DNA of 64,000 nucleotides from Rubricoccus marinus (GTDB lineage Bacteria; Bacteroidota; Rhodothermia; Rhodothermales; Rubricoccaceae). The position numbers and the translations under genes are program-made. The DNA is taken from positions 3,104,119-3,168,118 of the forward strand of contig NZ_MQWB01000001.1 of NCBI RefSeq assembly GCF_002257665.1, read 5' to 3'. Of the stretch, positions 9,374 through 18,049 are shown piece after piece (the stretch's first letter is position 1; each line of letters opens with the position of its first letter). Below the pieces are notes generated by a model. The model was not told the DNA's origin. It worked only from the letters and a program-made list of their open reading frames with translations, and searched no databases.

Positions 9374-11140
9374 TTAGCGGAGAACGCGGAAGGTGACGCG
9401 GCGGCTGGGCGGGTGCGGCCCGTTGGCAAGGGCGTCCTGCGCGCCACGGCTCAGGGTACGCACGTCGAGGTTCTCCACCTCGCTTTCCAGCGCGGCGGCG
9501 ACGGCGCGGGCCCGCGCGAGGCCCAGCGCGGCGTTGGCGTCGGGCGTGCCGAGGTCGTCCGTATGGCCGGTGACCTCCAGGGTCAGCCTCTGGCGGCGCT
9601 CGCCCGCGGCGGCGTCGAGCCGCGCGATGCGGGTCCGGGCATCGGCCAGGGCGGCGTCGGGCGGCACGGCTCCGCTCTCGTCGAACTGCAACGAGAAGGT
9701 CTCCACCCCCGAGCGGGCAGCGTCGATGTCGTCCCGCAGGCCGGAAACGTCCAGGCGCCGAACGCCGGGCACGAGGGGCAGGATCTCTCTTGCGCGCGCC
9801 ACCCAACTCGTGTCCTCGCGCGCGCCAGAGGCCCGGACCGTGCCGTCGGCGCCGGCGCGCAGGCGCACGCCGGGCGGCGTGCCAAAGGCCTCGGCGGCGC
9901 GGCGGGCCACGACGCTCGTGTCTGTGGAGAAGGCGGTCACCCAGCGGGCGTCCACGTCGTCGGCGTCCAGGCCGGCGGGCGCGAGAAGCGTGGCGGGGTC
10001 GGGCGCCAGAGGATCGCGCGCGCCGACGACGACCAAGCGGCCGCCCTCGCGGTCGGTGCGGAGCACGTCCAGGCCGGGCGTGGCGTCGAGCGCTTCGACG
10101 TAGGCGGACTCGCGGGAGCGGGCGTCCCACCAGCGGTAGCCGCCCCACGCGGCGAGGCCAAGCGCCAGCAGGAGAAGCACGAGGAGCTTGGGCGAGAGGC
10201 CTCTGGCGGGCGTCTCGGCGTACTCGGCGTCGAGGAGGTCTTCGAGGACGGAGCCGGCGGCGTCGAACGGGGCGGTCTCGCCGGTAAAGGTCGTCAGCGC
10301 GTCGCCCAGGCGCGAGTGGATGGACTCGCAGGCGGCTTTGAGCCGCTGGCGGTAGGCCTCTGGCGGATGGCCGCGGATCACGGCGGCGAGGATGGCGCGC
10401 GGCCCGGGCTCGATCCACACGTTGAGATCGCCGACCTCGATGGTGTCCAGTGCGTCGCCCTCGTCCACGCTGAACGAGTCGCCGACGAACTGCCGCACGG
10501 CGGTCAGCATCGCGCTTACCAGGTCGCCGTCCTCGCCCGCGCCGGGCACGCCAGAGGCCACGACGTGCTTGAGGAGCAACCCGGTCTCGCGGTGGACGAG
10601 GAGCACCTCTTCCACGCGGTACTGCAGCGTGTGGCGCAAGACCACCTCGCCAAAGGAGAGCCCACTGCGGCGCGCCTCCATGCGCCACTTCAAGCCGCGC
10701 CACGAGAGCCCGTAGTTGACAGACTGGTTGACGGACTCCAGCGACTGCGCCATCGCGTGCTGGATGGACCGCCGGATGGCCGGGCCGATAATGGGAAAGA
10801 TGGCGTCCACGACCGGCTGCGGGTTGCGCTCCACGCTCGCCTTCAGCCCGCGCTCGATGGGGCCGGCGAGCGCGTCGCCGAGGGCGTGGTCTTCGGTCTC
10901 GCGCCAGAGGACGGCCTCGGGCAGGACGCGCGCCACCGCGCGCGGGTCCATCTCCGGCGGCGGGAGTTCGTTGCGGACGACGCGGTCCAGCGCGGCGTCA
11001 TGGTCGTCTCCGAGGAGGAGGCGGCGGAGCGTTTCCTCGGCGGAGGCTTCTGGCGGCGAGCCGTCGCCGGAGGGCGCGTCCGCGCCGCCGGCGGCGAGCG
11101 GCGCGAACGGAGGCGGGTCAGGGCGCGGGTCGGAGGGCAT
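9374..11140 (-). CDS. Membrane protein: N-terminal GTPase-partner-like domain, one TM, BON-like region, OmpA C-terminus
   Basis: The protein is 588 residues from the ATG at 11140; a GTG at 11164 is an alternative. Residues about 35-310 are probably cytosolic. They contain the conserved-looking stretches IFPIIGPAIRRSI, SVNYGLSWRGLKWRMEA and YRVEEVLLVHRETGLLL, then MLTAVRQFVGDSF, in a beta-alpha pattern like a roadblock/longin domain. One TM helix follows at 317-336. Residues 340-480 resemble BON-type repeats, and about 490-588 form an OmpA peptidoglycan-binding domain (TGHTDD...LGLARARAVAAAL). It would link the cell wall to a cytosolic GTPase encoded next door. I recall similar proteins beside small GTPase genes in cyanobacteria, from memory only. 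Confidence 0.82.
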   Translation of the reverse strand: MPSDPRPDPPPFAPLAAGGADAPSGDGSPPEASAEETLRRLLLGDDHDAALDRVVRNELPPPEMDPRAVARVLPEAVLWRETEDHALGDALAGPIERGLKASVERNPQPVVDAIFPIIGPAIRRSIQHAMAQSLESVNQSVNYGLSWRGLKWRMEARRSGLSFGEVVLRHTLQYRVEEVLLVHRETGLLLKHVVASGVPGAGEDGDLVSAMLTAVRQFVGDSFSVDEGDALDTIEVGDLNVWIEPGPRAILAAVIRGHPPEAYRQRLKAACESIHSRLGDALTTFTGETAPFDAAGSVLEDLLDAEYAETPARGLSPKLLVLLLLALGLAAWGGYRWWDARSRESAYVEALDATPGLDVLRTDREGGRLVVVGARDPLAPDPATLLAPAGLDADDVDARWVTAFSTDTSVVARRAAEAFGTPPGVRLRAGADGTVRASGAREDTSWVARAREILPLVPGVRRLDVSGLRDDIDAARSGVETFSLQFDESGAVPPDAALADARTRIARLDAAAGERRQRLTLEVTGHTDDLGTPDANAALGLARARAVAAALESEVENLDVRTLSRGAQDALANGPHPPSRRVTFRVLR

Positions 11141-11170
11141 CGGGCGCCAGAGGCGGATGCGCACGAGAGG

Positions 11171-11743
11171 CTAGGTGCCGTCTTCGAGACGTGAGGCGGC
11201 TTCGGAGAAGATGGCCGCGAGCGAGGCGCGGTCGGCCTTGCGGGTCTGGAGCAGGCCGGCGTGGTGCGCCATCGTGCGGCGGATCTCGTCGGTCGTCGTG
11301 CGGAGCGCGTTCTGCGCCGTCGCGGCCTCGTCCAGGATCTGCTGGCGGACGGCCTGCGCGGTGAGGTCGTGCTCCTCTTTCTGCTCGCGAATCATCCGCG
11401 CGAGCGTGGCGCGACCGCCAGAGGCGTCGGCCGTCGCGCGGTCCAGCGCGTCGATGCGCTCGCGGCGCTCCTGGGTGATGGTCGCGGACAGGCTGGAAAG
11501 CTCGGAGCGGACGTGCGCTTCCAAGGCGTCCATGCGCGCGGAGATGTCGGCGCGGAGGTCGGCGGCCTGAGCCTCCATGCGGGCTTCGAGGCGCAGGAAG
11601 CGTGTCTCGATGGTGCTCATCTCGCGGCCGAACAGCAGGTCGCGGATCTTCTCCAGGTTGCCCTCGGCGTGCGGCTCCTCCGAGGGGCGGGAGGCGCGTG
11701 CGGGGTCGGGCGTGGGGGCGTGGGTCGTTGAGGCGTCGCTCAT
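11171..11743 (-). CDS. Coiled-coil protein of the GTPase/OmpA locus
   Basis: The 190-residue cytosolic protein has a Pro/Ala-rich N-terminus, then NLEKIRDLLFGREM and TRFLRLEARMEAQ, then a long predicted coiled coil through about residue 150. It ends with RKADRASLAAIFSEAASRLED. The opening LEKIRD-LLFG and closing DRASLAAIF segments look like conserved caps of one family, not random coiled coil. It is the first gene of the run that continues through the OmpA-family protein, GTPase, kinase and regulator. A scaffold or effector role is inferred from context only. Confidence 0.82.
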   Translation of the reverse strand: MSDASTTHAPTPDPARASRPSEEPHAEGNLEKIRDLLFGREMSTIETRFLRLEARMEAQAADLRADISARMDALEAHVRSELSSLSATITQERRERIDALDRATADASGGRATLARMIREQKEEHDLTAQAVRQQILDEAATAQNALRTTTDEIRRTMAHHAGLLQTRKADRASLAAIFSEAASRLEDGT

Positions 11744-11850
11744 GGGCCGGCAGGGGACAGTGCGGCCTGCACGTTACGGGCCGGGCCGGTGCCGCGCAAT
11801 GGAAGACGGACCCCTGGCGCGGTGCGTGTGCGGCGCCAGAGGCCCGGGCG

Positions 11851-12423
11851 CTACTCGGCCTCTGGCGTGCCGCCCTCCGGCTCCACGAGCCTCGGGTACG
11901 GGTTCGTGGCGCCCCCGGCGCTGTAGATCCCGTAGTGGAGGTGCGGCGGCGTGCCGGCCGCGTTACCGCTCGTGCCGACAAAGCCCAGCGTGTCGCCCGG
12001 GGCGATTCGGTCGCCAGAGGCGAGCCCCGGCTGCTGCGTCTCGAGGTGTGCGTAGTAGTGCGCCTCGCGGCCCGGCCCCTGCACCCAGACCACGTTGCCG
12101 CCCAGGTTGTTGGTGCCCACCTCGGCCACGATGCCCTCGGTCGCGCTCACGACGGGCGTGCCTCTGGCGGCGAAGATGTCGATGCCCTCGTGCTGGCGCC
12201 CGCCGGAGCGTGCCGCGCCCCACGTGTCGGTAAGCGCCTCTGGCGAGACGCCCGCGACGGGGACCGGCGTGCTCGTCAGAGGCTCCATCGCGGCGAGGCG
12301 CGCGGCGTAGAGCGGCTGGCGGAACGCGGCGCCGAGTTGCGGGACGAGCGAAGCGGCACCGAGAGCGAGCAGCGCGGCGACGAAGACGAACGAAAGGCAG
12401 CCGCTGGCGCGTCGGTAGGCCAT
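11851..12423 (-). CDS. M23 family metallopeptidase, membrane-anchored or secreted
   Basis: The protein has 190 residues with an N-terminal hydrophobic segment (about 10-30) acting as signal or anchor. The LytM domain carries H-x3-D (HEGID), YYAHLE and the H-x-H motif (HLHYG) and looks catalytically complete. The GTPLVVSAT-like strand and GFVGTSGNA are typical of the family. It is about as long as the lipoprotein M23 at 3760-4404 but lacks a lipobox. Role: peptidoglycan peptide cleavage or activation of other wall hydrolases. Confidence 0.9.
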   Translation of the reverse strand: MAYRRASGCLSFVFVAALLALGAASLVPQLGAAFRQPLYAARLAAMEPLTSTPVPVAGVSPEALTDTWGAARSGGRQHEGIDIFAARGTPVVSATEGIVAEVGTNNLGGNVVWVQGPGREAHYYAHLETQQPGLASGDRIAPGDTLGFVGTSGNAAGTPPHLHYGIYSAGGATNPYPRLVEPEGGTPEAE

Positions 12424-12483
12424 AGCGAGGGATGGGCGGCGCCCCTAAACGCGCGTTGGCCGGCGTTGTGTCGCCCACGACGA

Positions 12484-12501
12484 GCCTCTGGCGCCAGAGG
12501 C
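12484..12501. repeat. 18-bp palindrome after the DinB-like gene
   Basis: Perfect copy seven bases beyond the stop of the gene at 12508-13029 and about 60 bp before the M23 start on the same strand. It probably separates the two transcripts. Confidence 0.95.
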
Positions 12502-12507
12502 TCTTTT

Positions 12508-13029
12508 CTACTCGCTCCTCGCGCCGCGGCGGTCGTCGCCGGACGGTCCGTAGACGCCAGGAACGGGCACGTCCAGAAGGCGGAGGTAGACGCTCAGCTG
12601 GCCCCGGTGGTGCGCGATGTGGCTCAGCGTGAAGCGCCGTAGGACCATGTGCGTCGGGTCCGTCGAGATGTGGTGTTTGCCGCTGCGCAGGGTCCACGGC
12701 TTGTCGAGGTCGGCGTCGGTCTGCTGCTCCAGCGTGGCGCGGAACGCGGCGACGTTGCGGTCGAACGTCGCCAGAAGCGCCTCGGTGCTTTCGGGCGGAT
12801 CGTTGGGCGGCATCGGCGCGCCCATGTCGAACTCGTCCTGCGTGAGCGTCATCGTGCCCCACCAGAACAGGTTGGCGATGTGGGCCGTGAGTTGGCCCAG
12901 CGTCCAGCTCTTCTCGTGCGGGCGCCAGCCGAAGTGCGCCTGGGGCGCGGCTTCCAGGAGCCGGCGCGTGCCCGCGAGTTCGAGGTCGAGGTCGGAAAAG
13001 GCGAGGTCGCGAAAGGAGGTGTCGGACAT
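12508..13029 (-). CDS. DinB/YfiT-like metal-binding four-helix protein
   Basis: The 173 residues fit the DinB superfamily: WTLGQLTAHIANLFWW in helix 2 and the C-terminal HIAHHRGQL motif, followed by LLDVPVPGVYGPS. Together these give the usual three His metal ligands. Members are thiol transferases or damage-related proteins; the substrate here is unknown. The start MSDTSF at 13029 is chosen because upstream in-frame sequence has no family resemblance. It is flanked by palindromes on both sides. Confidence 0.9.
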   Translation of the reverse strand: MSDTSFRDLAFSDLDLELAGTRRLLEAAPQAHFGWRPHEKSWTLGQLTAHIANLFWWGTMTLTQDEFDMGAPMPPNDPPESTEALLATFDRNVAAFRATLEQQTDADLDKPWTLRSGKHHISTDPTHMVLRRFTLSHIAHHRGQLSVYLRLLDVPVPGVYGPSGDDRRGARSE

Positions 13030-13040
13030 AGGATCGGGGC

Positions 13041-13058
13041 GCCTCTGGCGCCAGAGGC
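13041..13058. repeat. 18-bp palindrome between DinB-like and lipoprotein genes
   Basis: Perfect copy in the 37-bp gap, eight bases downstream of the lipoprotein stop (minus strand). Confidence 0.95.
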
Positions 13059-13066
13059 CGGGCGGC

Positions 13067-14017
13067 TCAGCGGAGCCGGAGGGTGAGAAAGTGCGGGAGC
13101 GGCTGGTCGCCGGTGGGGCGGTGGAGCGCGCCGGAGGATCGGTTCCAGACGAAGACCGACGCGCCGCCATCGGGCGCGATGCGTGCCTCTGGCGCGACGC
13201 CGAGCGCGTCCAGGACGGCGCCGGTCTGCTCGATGCTTGTCGTGCCGTCGTTGGTGACGGCGACAAGCGTCTCGGTGGTCCCGTCGCCGTCGCGGTCGAG
13301 CGCGCCGAACACGTGGAAGCGCGTCGCGCGTCGCGTGGGGTGCGCCTCGGGCGCGTAGCTCGCGAAGGCGTCGGCAAAGGCATCGGCTCCCAGCGGGGCG
13401 CCAGAGGCCGGGTCCACGTCGGCGATCCGCACCTCGCGCGTGCCCATCGCGAGGGCTCGCAGCGGCTGGTCCCACCGCCGGCCTCTGGCGCCGGGGCGGC
13501 CGGGACCGTTCGGGCTGCTCCCGCCCGTCACGATCTCGCCGCCAGAGGCGACGGGGAACGCGAGGCGCGTGCTCGGCTGCATCGGGGTTTCCAGAAACGC
13601 GCCGTTCATCACTGCCAAGAGCTCACCCGTACCGCCTCTGGCGACGGCCACGACGCTGTCGGCGCGCATCATGCCGAACGCCGGGCTGGGCGCCGCCGGA
13701 TAGAAAAAGCCCTCGGCCTCTGGCGCCGGGACCATCGCGCTTAGCACCTGCTCCAACTCGACCTGCCCCAGATCGGCCCACTGCACGAGATAGGCGCCCT
13801 CGGACGGGCTCACATTCGCGAGGGCGTACGCCTCCAGGCCCTCGCCAGAGGCCACGTCCAGCGTCACCGCCTTCAGCCCGGCCGATGCCAGCCGGGTTTG
13901 CAGGTCGGACGCGAGCGCGTCCGCGACCTCTGGCGCGGGGTCGTTCGGGGGCGCATCCGGGTCGCCAGGGGCGCAGCCGAGCGCGGCGAGGAGGAGCAGA
14001 AGGGCGAAACGTGTCAA
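13067..14017 (-). CDS. Predicted lipoprotein, possibly phosphodiester-glycosidase-like
   Basis: The 316 residues start with a signal and lipobox ALGC (Cys15), then a Pro-rich linker. The body has many short beta-type segments: GAYLVQWADLG, LLAVMNGAFLETP, FPVASGGEIVTGG, VLDALGVAPEARIAPDGGASVFVWN. The last segment, with its helix-then-DGG-then-Ser order, and the NGAFF-like segment resemble phosphodiester glycosidase (NAGPA) domains, but similarity is weak and catalytic residues cannot be confirmed by eye. Otherwise function is unknown. Confidence 0.7.
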   Translation of the reverse strand: MTRFALLLLLAALGCAPGDPDAPPNDPAPEVADALASDLQTRLASAGLKAVTLDVASGEGLEAYALANVSPSEGAYLVQWADLGQVELEQVLSAMVPAPEAEGFFYPAAPSPAFGMMRADSVVAVARGGTGELLAVMNGAFLETPMQPSTRLAFPVASGGEIVTGGSSPNGPGRPGARGRRWDQPLRALAMGTREVRIADVDPASGAPLGADAFADAFASYAPEAHPTRRATRFHVFGALDRDGDGTTETLVAVTNDGTTSIEQTGAVLDALGVAPEARIAPDGGASVFVWNRSSGALHRPTGDQPLPHFLTLRLR

Positions 14018-14101
14018 TCGCGTGGGGCCTCTGGCGGACGCTCTAGGGAGAGGGCTCTAGGTACCGCCGCACCGCGCGGCGGCGCCAGAGGCAGGCGCGG
14101 G

Positions 14102-15529
14102 TCAGCGGCCGAACGGCCGGGCGGTCGTGGACTCGGTCACGGCCTGCTCTTCGATGGCGTCGTCGTCCTCGACGGGCTGGCGCAGCACGCGCATAAACCA
14201 CACCACGGCCACGAGCGCGCCGCCAACGTAGGAGATGGGGAACGCCCACCACACGCCCTCCAGGCCGAGCGCCGTCCGCGTCGAGAGGAACCACGCGATG
14301 GGGAAGCGGAGCATCCACAGGCTCGCGATCGAGATCGCCATGGAGACGTACGTGCGGCCCGCGCCGCTAAAGCCGCCGCCGATCACCACCTGCGCGCCGA
14401 TGAGCCCCCAGCCCGGCGCCATGATGCGGAGAAACTGCGCGCCCTGCTCGATCACCGCCGGCTCGCCCGGCACGAACGCCGCCACGATCGGGCGGGCGAA
14501 GACAAACGCCAGAAGCCCCGCCGCCGTCATCGTGCCGAGCGCGATCCACGAGCCGACCGTCGTCGTCTCGCGGGCGCGCTGCCGCTGCCCCGCGCCGATG
14601 TTCTGCCCCACGACCGTCGAGGTCGCGATGCCGAGCCCGAGCGCCGGGATGAGGACGAACGAGAAGATCCGCGTGCCCACGCCGTACACCGCCACGGCCT
14701 CGCTGCCGAACCCCGCGATGAGCGTCACGAGCACGCCGAGGCCGACCGCGCGCATCCCCTGGTCGACAGAGGCCGGGAAGCCCAGCCCCACGATCCGGCG
14801 CGCGAGCGCGAGGTCGGGCCGGATGTCGCTCAGCCGGACGCGAATCGGCCGCCGCCCGCTGAGCAGGAGCCACAGCCCGATCGCCGCCGCCAGCCCCTGC
14901 GTGCCGATGGTGGCCGCGGCGGCGCCCGCCACGCCGAGCGCCGGGACCGGCCCCCAGCCGAGGATGAACAGCGGGTCTAGCACGAAGTTGAGCAGCACGG
15001 TCACGCCCACCACGTAGAGCGGCGTTTTGACATCGCCCACGCCGCGCAGGAGCGCCTGGAACACGAAGTAGCCGAACACGAACGGAAGCCCGAGGTAGCT
15101 CAGCTGGAGGTACTCCGTCGCGAGTCCCAGCACCTCTGGCGCGGCACCCATCAGCCGCAAGAGAGGCTCCGCGAGCACATAGCCGCTGGCGGCGAGCACG
15201 AGCGAGAGCAGCGTCACGATGGCGTACGTCTGCCCCGCGATGTAGTCCACCTGCCGCGTATCGCTGCGGCCCTCCGCCTGCGCCACGAGGATCGTCCCGG
15301 CGATGGTGATCCCGCCGCCGATGGCGATAAACAGGAAGATGACCGGAAAGCTGAACGAGACCGCTGCGACGGCGTCGGCGCCCAGACGCCCCACCCAGAA
15401 CGTGTCGGTCAGTTGGTAGACCGTCTGGAACACGTTGGCGAGCACGACCGGCCCGGCCAGCTTGAGCAGCGCCGGGGCAATCGGCCCCTGGAGGATGGCT
15501 TCGGACGGACGAGCGGGCGGCTTGGGCAC
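14102..15529 (-). CDS. MATE family efflux transporter
   Basis: This inner-membrane antiporter exports drugs or metabolites using Na+ or H+. It has 475 residues if started at GTG 15529, normal for the family, with about twelve hydrophobic segments and characteristic stretches ANVFQTVYQLTDTFWVGRLG and VVGQNIGAGQRQRA. The frame is open upstream to 15742, but that leader is Pro/Gly/Arg-rich and contains several copies of the interspersed word, so it is not credible protein. No ATG lies near the family start. Substrate is unknown. Confidence 0.9.
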   Translation of the reverse strand: MPKPPARPSEAILQGPIAPALLKLAGPVVLANVFQTVYQLTDTFWVGRLGADAVAAVSFSFPVIFLFIAIGGGITIAGTILVAQAEGRSDTRQVDYIAGQTYAIVTLLSLVLAASGYVLAEPLLRLMGAAPEVLGLATEYLQLSYLGLPFVFGYFVFQALLRGVGDVKTPLYVVGVTVLLNFVLDPLFILGWGPVPALGVAGAAAATIGTQGLAAAIGLWLLLSGRRPIRVRLSDIRPDLALARRIVGLGFPASVDQGMRAVGLGVLVTLIAGFGSEAVAVYGVGTRIFSFVLIPALGLGIATSTVVGQNIGAGQRQRARETTTVGSWIALGTMTAAGLLAFVFARPIVAAFVPGEPAVIEQGAQFLRIMAPGWGLIGAQVVIGGGFSGAGRTYVSMAISIASLWMLRFPIAWFLSTRTALGLEGVWWAFPISYVGGALVAVVWFMRVLRQPVEDDDAIEEQAVTESTTARPFGR

Positions 15530-15750
15530 GGGATGCGGAGGAGTCGGCCGCGCAAACGACGCGCCCGCCCGCCGGTTCGGAAGGCCGCGCCCGTTCCGGG
15601 TGAACCTGCCGTGCGCCTCTGGCGCGCCCCCGGCTCCGGTGCCCCGGCGGCTTAACCAGGGTGTAACGCCAGAGGCCTCTGGCGCCGGAGCGGCTCCGAC
15701 AGCACCGCCAGAGGCTCCCGTCCCCCGTCCCCACCCCTGCACCTCCCTAC

Positions 15751-15776
15751 GTCATTCCCGCGCAGGCGGGAATCCA
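15751..15776. repeat. GTCATTCCCGC-type interspersed repeat, copy 1
   Basis: GTCATTCCCGC, a short internal hairpin, then GCGGGAATCCAG. It forms its own stem and recurs inverted at 16000-16026. Repeats of this kind are frequent in intergenic DNA of many bacteria. Confidence 0.85.
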
Positions 15777-15916
15777 GGGTACTGGGAACGCCTCGCACCC
15801 CGCCCCCTCGGGCCTGGACGCATACAGGAGATGGCTTCGCCTCCGCCTTTCCCTGCATCGCCAGAAGCCTCTTGCCGCAAGCCAGGGTGGTGTCCTCGTG
15901 ACTCCGTGCTCGGCTG

Positions 15917-15947
15917 CGCGAGATCGCCGCGCTTCGCTCGCGATGAC
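15917..15947. repeat. Interspersed repeat with GCGCTTCGCTCGCGATGACA core, copy 1
   Basis: Shares the core with the element at 41161-41190, and the sequence just before both copies (GTGTCCTCG) is also alike. This marks a second mobile-like repeat family. Confidence 0.8.
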
Positions 15948-15999
15948 ACCGGTTTGGGTTAGAGGGTCTGTGCCCACTAAAGGCTGCTCAGTCGCCACT

Positions 16000-16026
16000 C
16001 TGGATTCCCGCCTTCGCGGGAATGAC
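16000..16026. repeat. GTCATTCCCGC-type interspersed repeat, copy 2 (inverted)
   Basis: CTGGATTCCCGC followed by GCGGGAATGAC, in inverse orientation to the copy at 15751-15776, 223 bp away. Confidence 0.85.
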
Positions 16027-16146
16027 GACGGGGAGGAGTGTGACGGCTTGCGTGTCGGGCACATCCCCGCCCAACGCTGCCTGCCAGTGCTCGCTCCTCA
16101 GCCTCGCCAGAGGCCTCTGGCGGCGAGCGAACGGCTCAGAACCAAA

Positions 16147-16179
16147 GGGTCGCCCCCGGCACGATGCCAGGGGCGACCC
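16147..16179 (-). terminator. Terminator-like hairpin downstream of the M20 dipeptidase
   Basis: Stem GGGTCGCCCC / GGGGCGACCC with a GC-rich loop, followed on the minus strand by TTTGGTTCT. It is positioned about 65 bases beyond the dipeptidase stop. Confidence 0.7.
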
Positions 16180-16198
16180 GGGTAGACCCAACGCCTGC

Positions 16199-16216
16199 GC
16201 CTCTGGCGCCAGAGGC
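16199..16216. repeat. 18-bp palindrome downstream of the M20 dipeptidase
   Basis: Perfect copy, 27 bp past the stop of the gene at 16243-17634 and just before its hairpin terminator. Confidence 0.95.
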
Positions 16217-16242
16217 CCGTCGAAGAAGTCTATCGCCAGAGG

Positions 16243-17634
16243 CTAGGCGGCCTCCTGCTTCGCGTAGGCGTCCATAAAGCGGATGCTGGCCTCAATGCCC
16301 TGGTGGAAGCGGTCGATGCCGAACTTCTCATTCGGCGAGTGGATGGAGTCCGAGTCCAGGCCGAAGCCCATGAGGACGGTGTCCAGGCCGAGGATCTTCT
16401 TGAAGTCGGCCACGACGGGGATGGAGCCGCCCTCGCGCGTGAAGTGCGGCTTCTGGCCAAAGACGCCTTCAAGCGCGACCGAGGCCGCCTGCATCGCGGG
16501 CGCCGTGGTGTCCACGATGGAGCCGTGGCCGCCGTGGAGGTCGCGGAAGTCCAGCGTCATCGTGTCCGGGACGTGCTTCTCGAAGTGGGCGCGGAGCTTG
16601 TCCGTGATCTCGCCGGGCGTCTGATCTGGGACGAGGCGGCAGGAGATCTTGGCTGTGGCTTTCGACGGCAGAACCGTCTTGGCGCCCTTGCCGGTGTAGC
16701 CGCCCCAGATGCCGTTGACATCCAGCGTGGGCCGGCCGCTCGTGCCTTCGAGCGCGGAGTAGCCCTTCTCGGACTTGGTCGTCTTGACGCCGGCCTCCTC
16801 CATCCACGCCTCCAGGTCGAACGGGAGCGCCTTGTACGCCTCGCGCTCCTCTGGCGTGAGGTCGCGCACGTTGTCGTAGAAGCCCTCCACGGTGACGTGG
16901 TGGTCGGCGTCGTGCAGGTCCGAGATCATCCGCGCGAGCGCGTTGACGGGGTTCTCCACGCCGCCGCCGTAGACGCCGGAGTGGAGGTCCTTCTTGGGGC
17001 CGGTCAGTTCCACCTCGACGTAGGCCAGCCCGCGCAGGCCGTACGCGATGCTGGGCACGCCGGGGGCGAACAGCGCCGTGTCGCTCACGAGGACGACGTC
17101 GGCCGCCAGAAGCTCTTTGTTCGCCTCGATAAAGCCCGGCAGGTGGACCGAGCCGGACTCCTCCTCGCCCTCGATCATCAGCTTGATGTTGACCGGGAGG
17201 TCCTGCCCGCTCTGGAGGTACGCCTCCAGCGCCTTGACGTGCATGTACGCCTGCCCCTTGTCGTCGGCGGAGCCTCTGGCGACGATGTTGCCGTCCACCT
17301 CGACGGGCTCGAACGGCGGTGAGTCCCAGAGGTCGAGCGGGTCCGGCGGCTGCACGTCGTAGTGGCCGTAGACGAGGACCGTCGGCGCGTCGTCCGAGAC
17401 GTGGATCTCGCCGTACACGATGGGGTGGCCGGGCTTGTCCGCCGAGCCGGTCTCCATCACCTCGACGGTCTCGACGCCGATGAGGCGGAGGTTGTCGGCC
17501 AGCCACTCGGCGGCCTGGCGCGTCTGCGGGGCGTACTCGGGGTCGGTTGAGATGCTCGGGATGCGGAGCCACGCCTTGAGTTCTTCGACGAAGCGGTCGG
17601 AGTGGGAGCGGGCGTAATCGAGAGCGGCGTCCAT
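16243..17634 (-). CDS. M20 family dipeptidase
   Basis: This is a zinc peptidase of the CNDP-like group that cleaves dipeptides and similar amides. It has 463 residues, typical. Metal and catalytic residues are visible: YGHYDVQP (H91, D93), GSADDKGQ (bridging D124) and EGEEESGS (E157/E158). The dimerisation lid has DLHSGVYGGGVENP, followed by the C-terminal catalytic half with FTREGGSIPV. A 16-bp palindrome lies 27 bases upstream of the ATG at 17634 and could be an operator. It appears to be a single-gene transcript. Confidence 0.93.
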   Translation of the reverse strand: MDAALDYARSHSDRFVEELKAWLRIPSISTDPEYAPQTRQAAEWLADNLRLIGVETVEVMETGSADKPGHPIVYGEIHVSDDAPTVLVYGHYDVQPPDPLDLWDSPPFEPVEVDGNIVARGSADDKGQAYMHVKALEAYLQSGQDLPVNIKLMIEGEEESGSVHLPGFIEANKELLAADVVLVSDTALFAPGVPSIAYGLRGLAYVEVELTGPKKDLHSGVYGGGVENPVNALARMISDLHDADHHVTVEGFYDNVRDLTPEEREAYKALPFDLEAWMEEAGVKTTKSEKGYSALEGTSGRPTLDVNGIWGGYTGKGAKTVLPSKATAKISCRLVPDQTPGEITDKLRAHFEKHVPDTMTLDFRDLHGGHGSIVDTTAPAMQAASVALEGVFGQKPHFTREGGSIPVVADFKKILGLDTVLMGFGLDSDSIHSPNEKFGIDRFHQGIEASIRFMDAYAKQEAA

Positions 17635-17660
17635 GCTGGGAGGTGTGTTGGAAAGAGGAT

Positions 17661-17676
17661 GCCGTCTATAGACGGC
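17661..17676. promoter_or_regulatory. Perfect 16-bp palindrome, possible operator
   Basis: GCCGTCTATAGACGGC lies 27 bases upstream of the dipeptidase start codon. It is unrelated to the interspersed word and has the size and symmetry of a dimeric repressor site. Confidence 0.45.
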
Positions 17677-17699
17677 GGCACCCGCCCTCCGGTTCGCCA

Positions 17700-17717
17700 G
17701 CCTCTGGCGCCAGAGGC
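17700..17717. repeat. 18-bp palindrome in divergent spacer
   Basis: Perfect GCCTCTGGCGCCAGAGGC between divergent genes, where a terminator role is not expected. Confidence 0.95.
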
Positions 17718-18049
17718 TAGTGCTTCGGTGCTCGGCCGATGTTCACCCCCCTGCCGTCGCTCTCGCTCCGGCTGTCCCCCCTCGCGAAGCAAGGGGGGAT
17801 GGGATGCCGTGCTCGACCCCCCGTCCTCGTTCCGTCTCCCCTCGCGCGTGAGGGGAGACCGGTTTGCGACCGGAGGGGAGCAAACCAGAGGGGTGGCTCC
17901 CGCGCCTCGCCAGAGGCCTCTGGCGCACGCTCAAGCACCCCAGATCGCGGGCAGAAAAAACACCTCTGGCGCCAGAAGCAGGTGTGCCATTCGGGTGTCA
18001 CCACGGCCTCTGAGATTGCCACCACTCACTTGTACAGCACCCCGTTCAC

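Larger units (their letters stand above)
15530..16242. other. 713-bp spacer built of repeats
   Basis: No gene is supported. It holds several copies of the GCCAGAGGC word, two inverted copies of a GTCATTCCCGC repeat, one TCGCGAGCGAAGCGCGG-type repeat, and a terminator hairpin before the dipeptidase 3' end. The spacer looks like a landing site for small interspersed repeats. Confidence 0.75.
17635..18049. other. 415-bp divergent spacer between dipeptidase and PARP genes
   Basis: No gene is supported. It contains a 16-bp palindrome (17661-17676), the 18-bp word palindrome (17700-17717), further single copies of the word, and imperfect hairpins around 17775-17800 (CCCCCTCGCG...AAGGGGG) and 17838-17855 (TCCCCTCGCG...GAGGGGA). 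Promoters for both flanking genes should lie here, but none is clear by eye. Confidence 0.6.

Noticed and set aside
15530..15742. N-terminal extension of the MATE transporter
   Set aside because: The extra 71 codons are Pro/Gly/Arg-rich, contain several word copies and precede the normal family start; treated as spacer.
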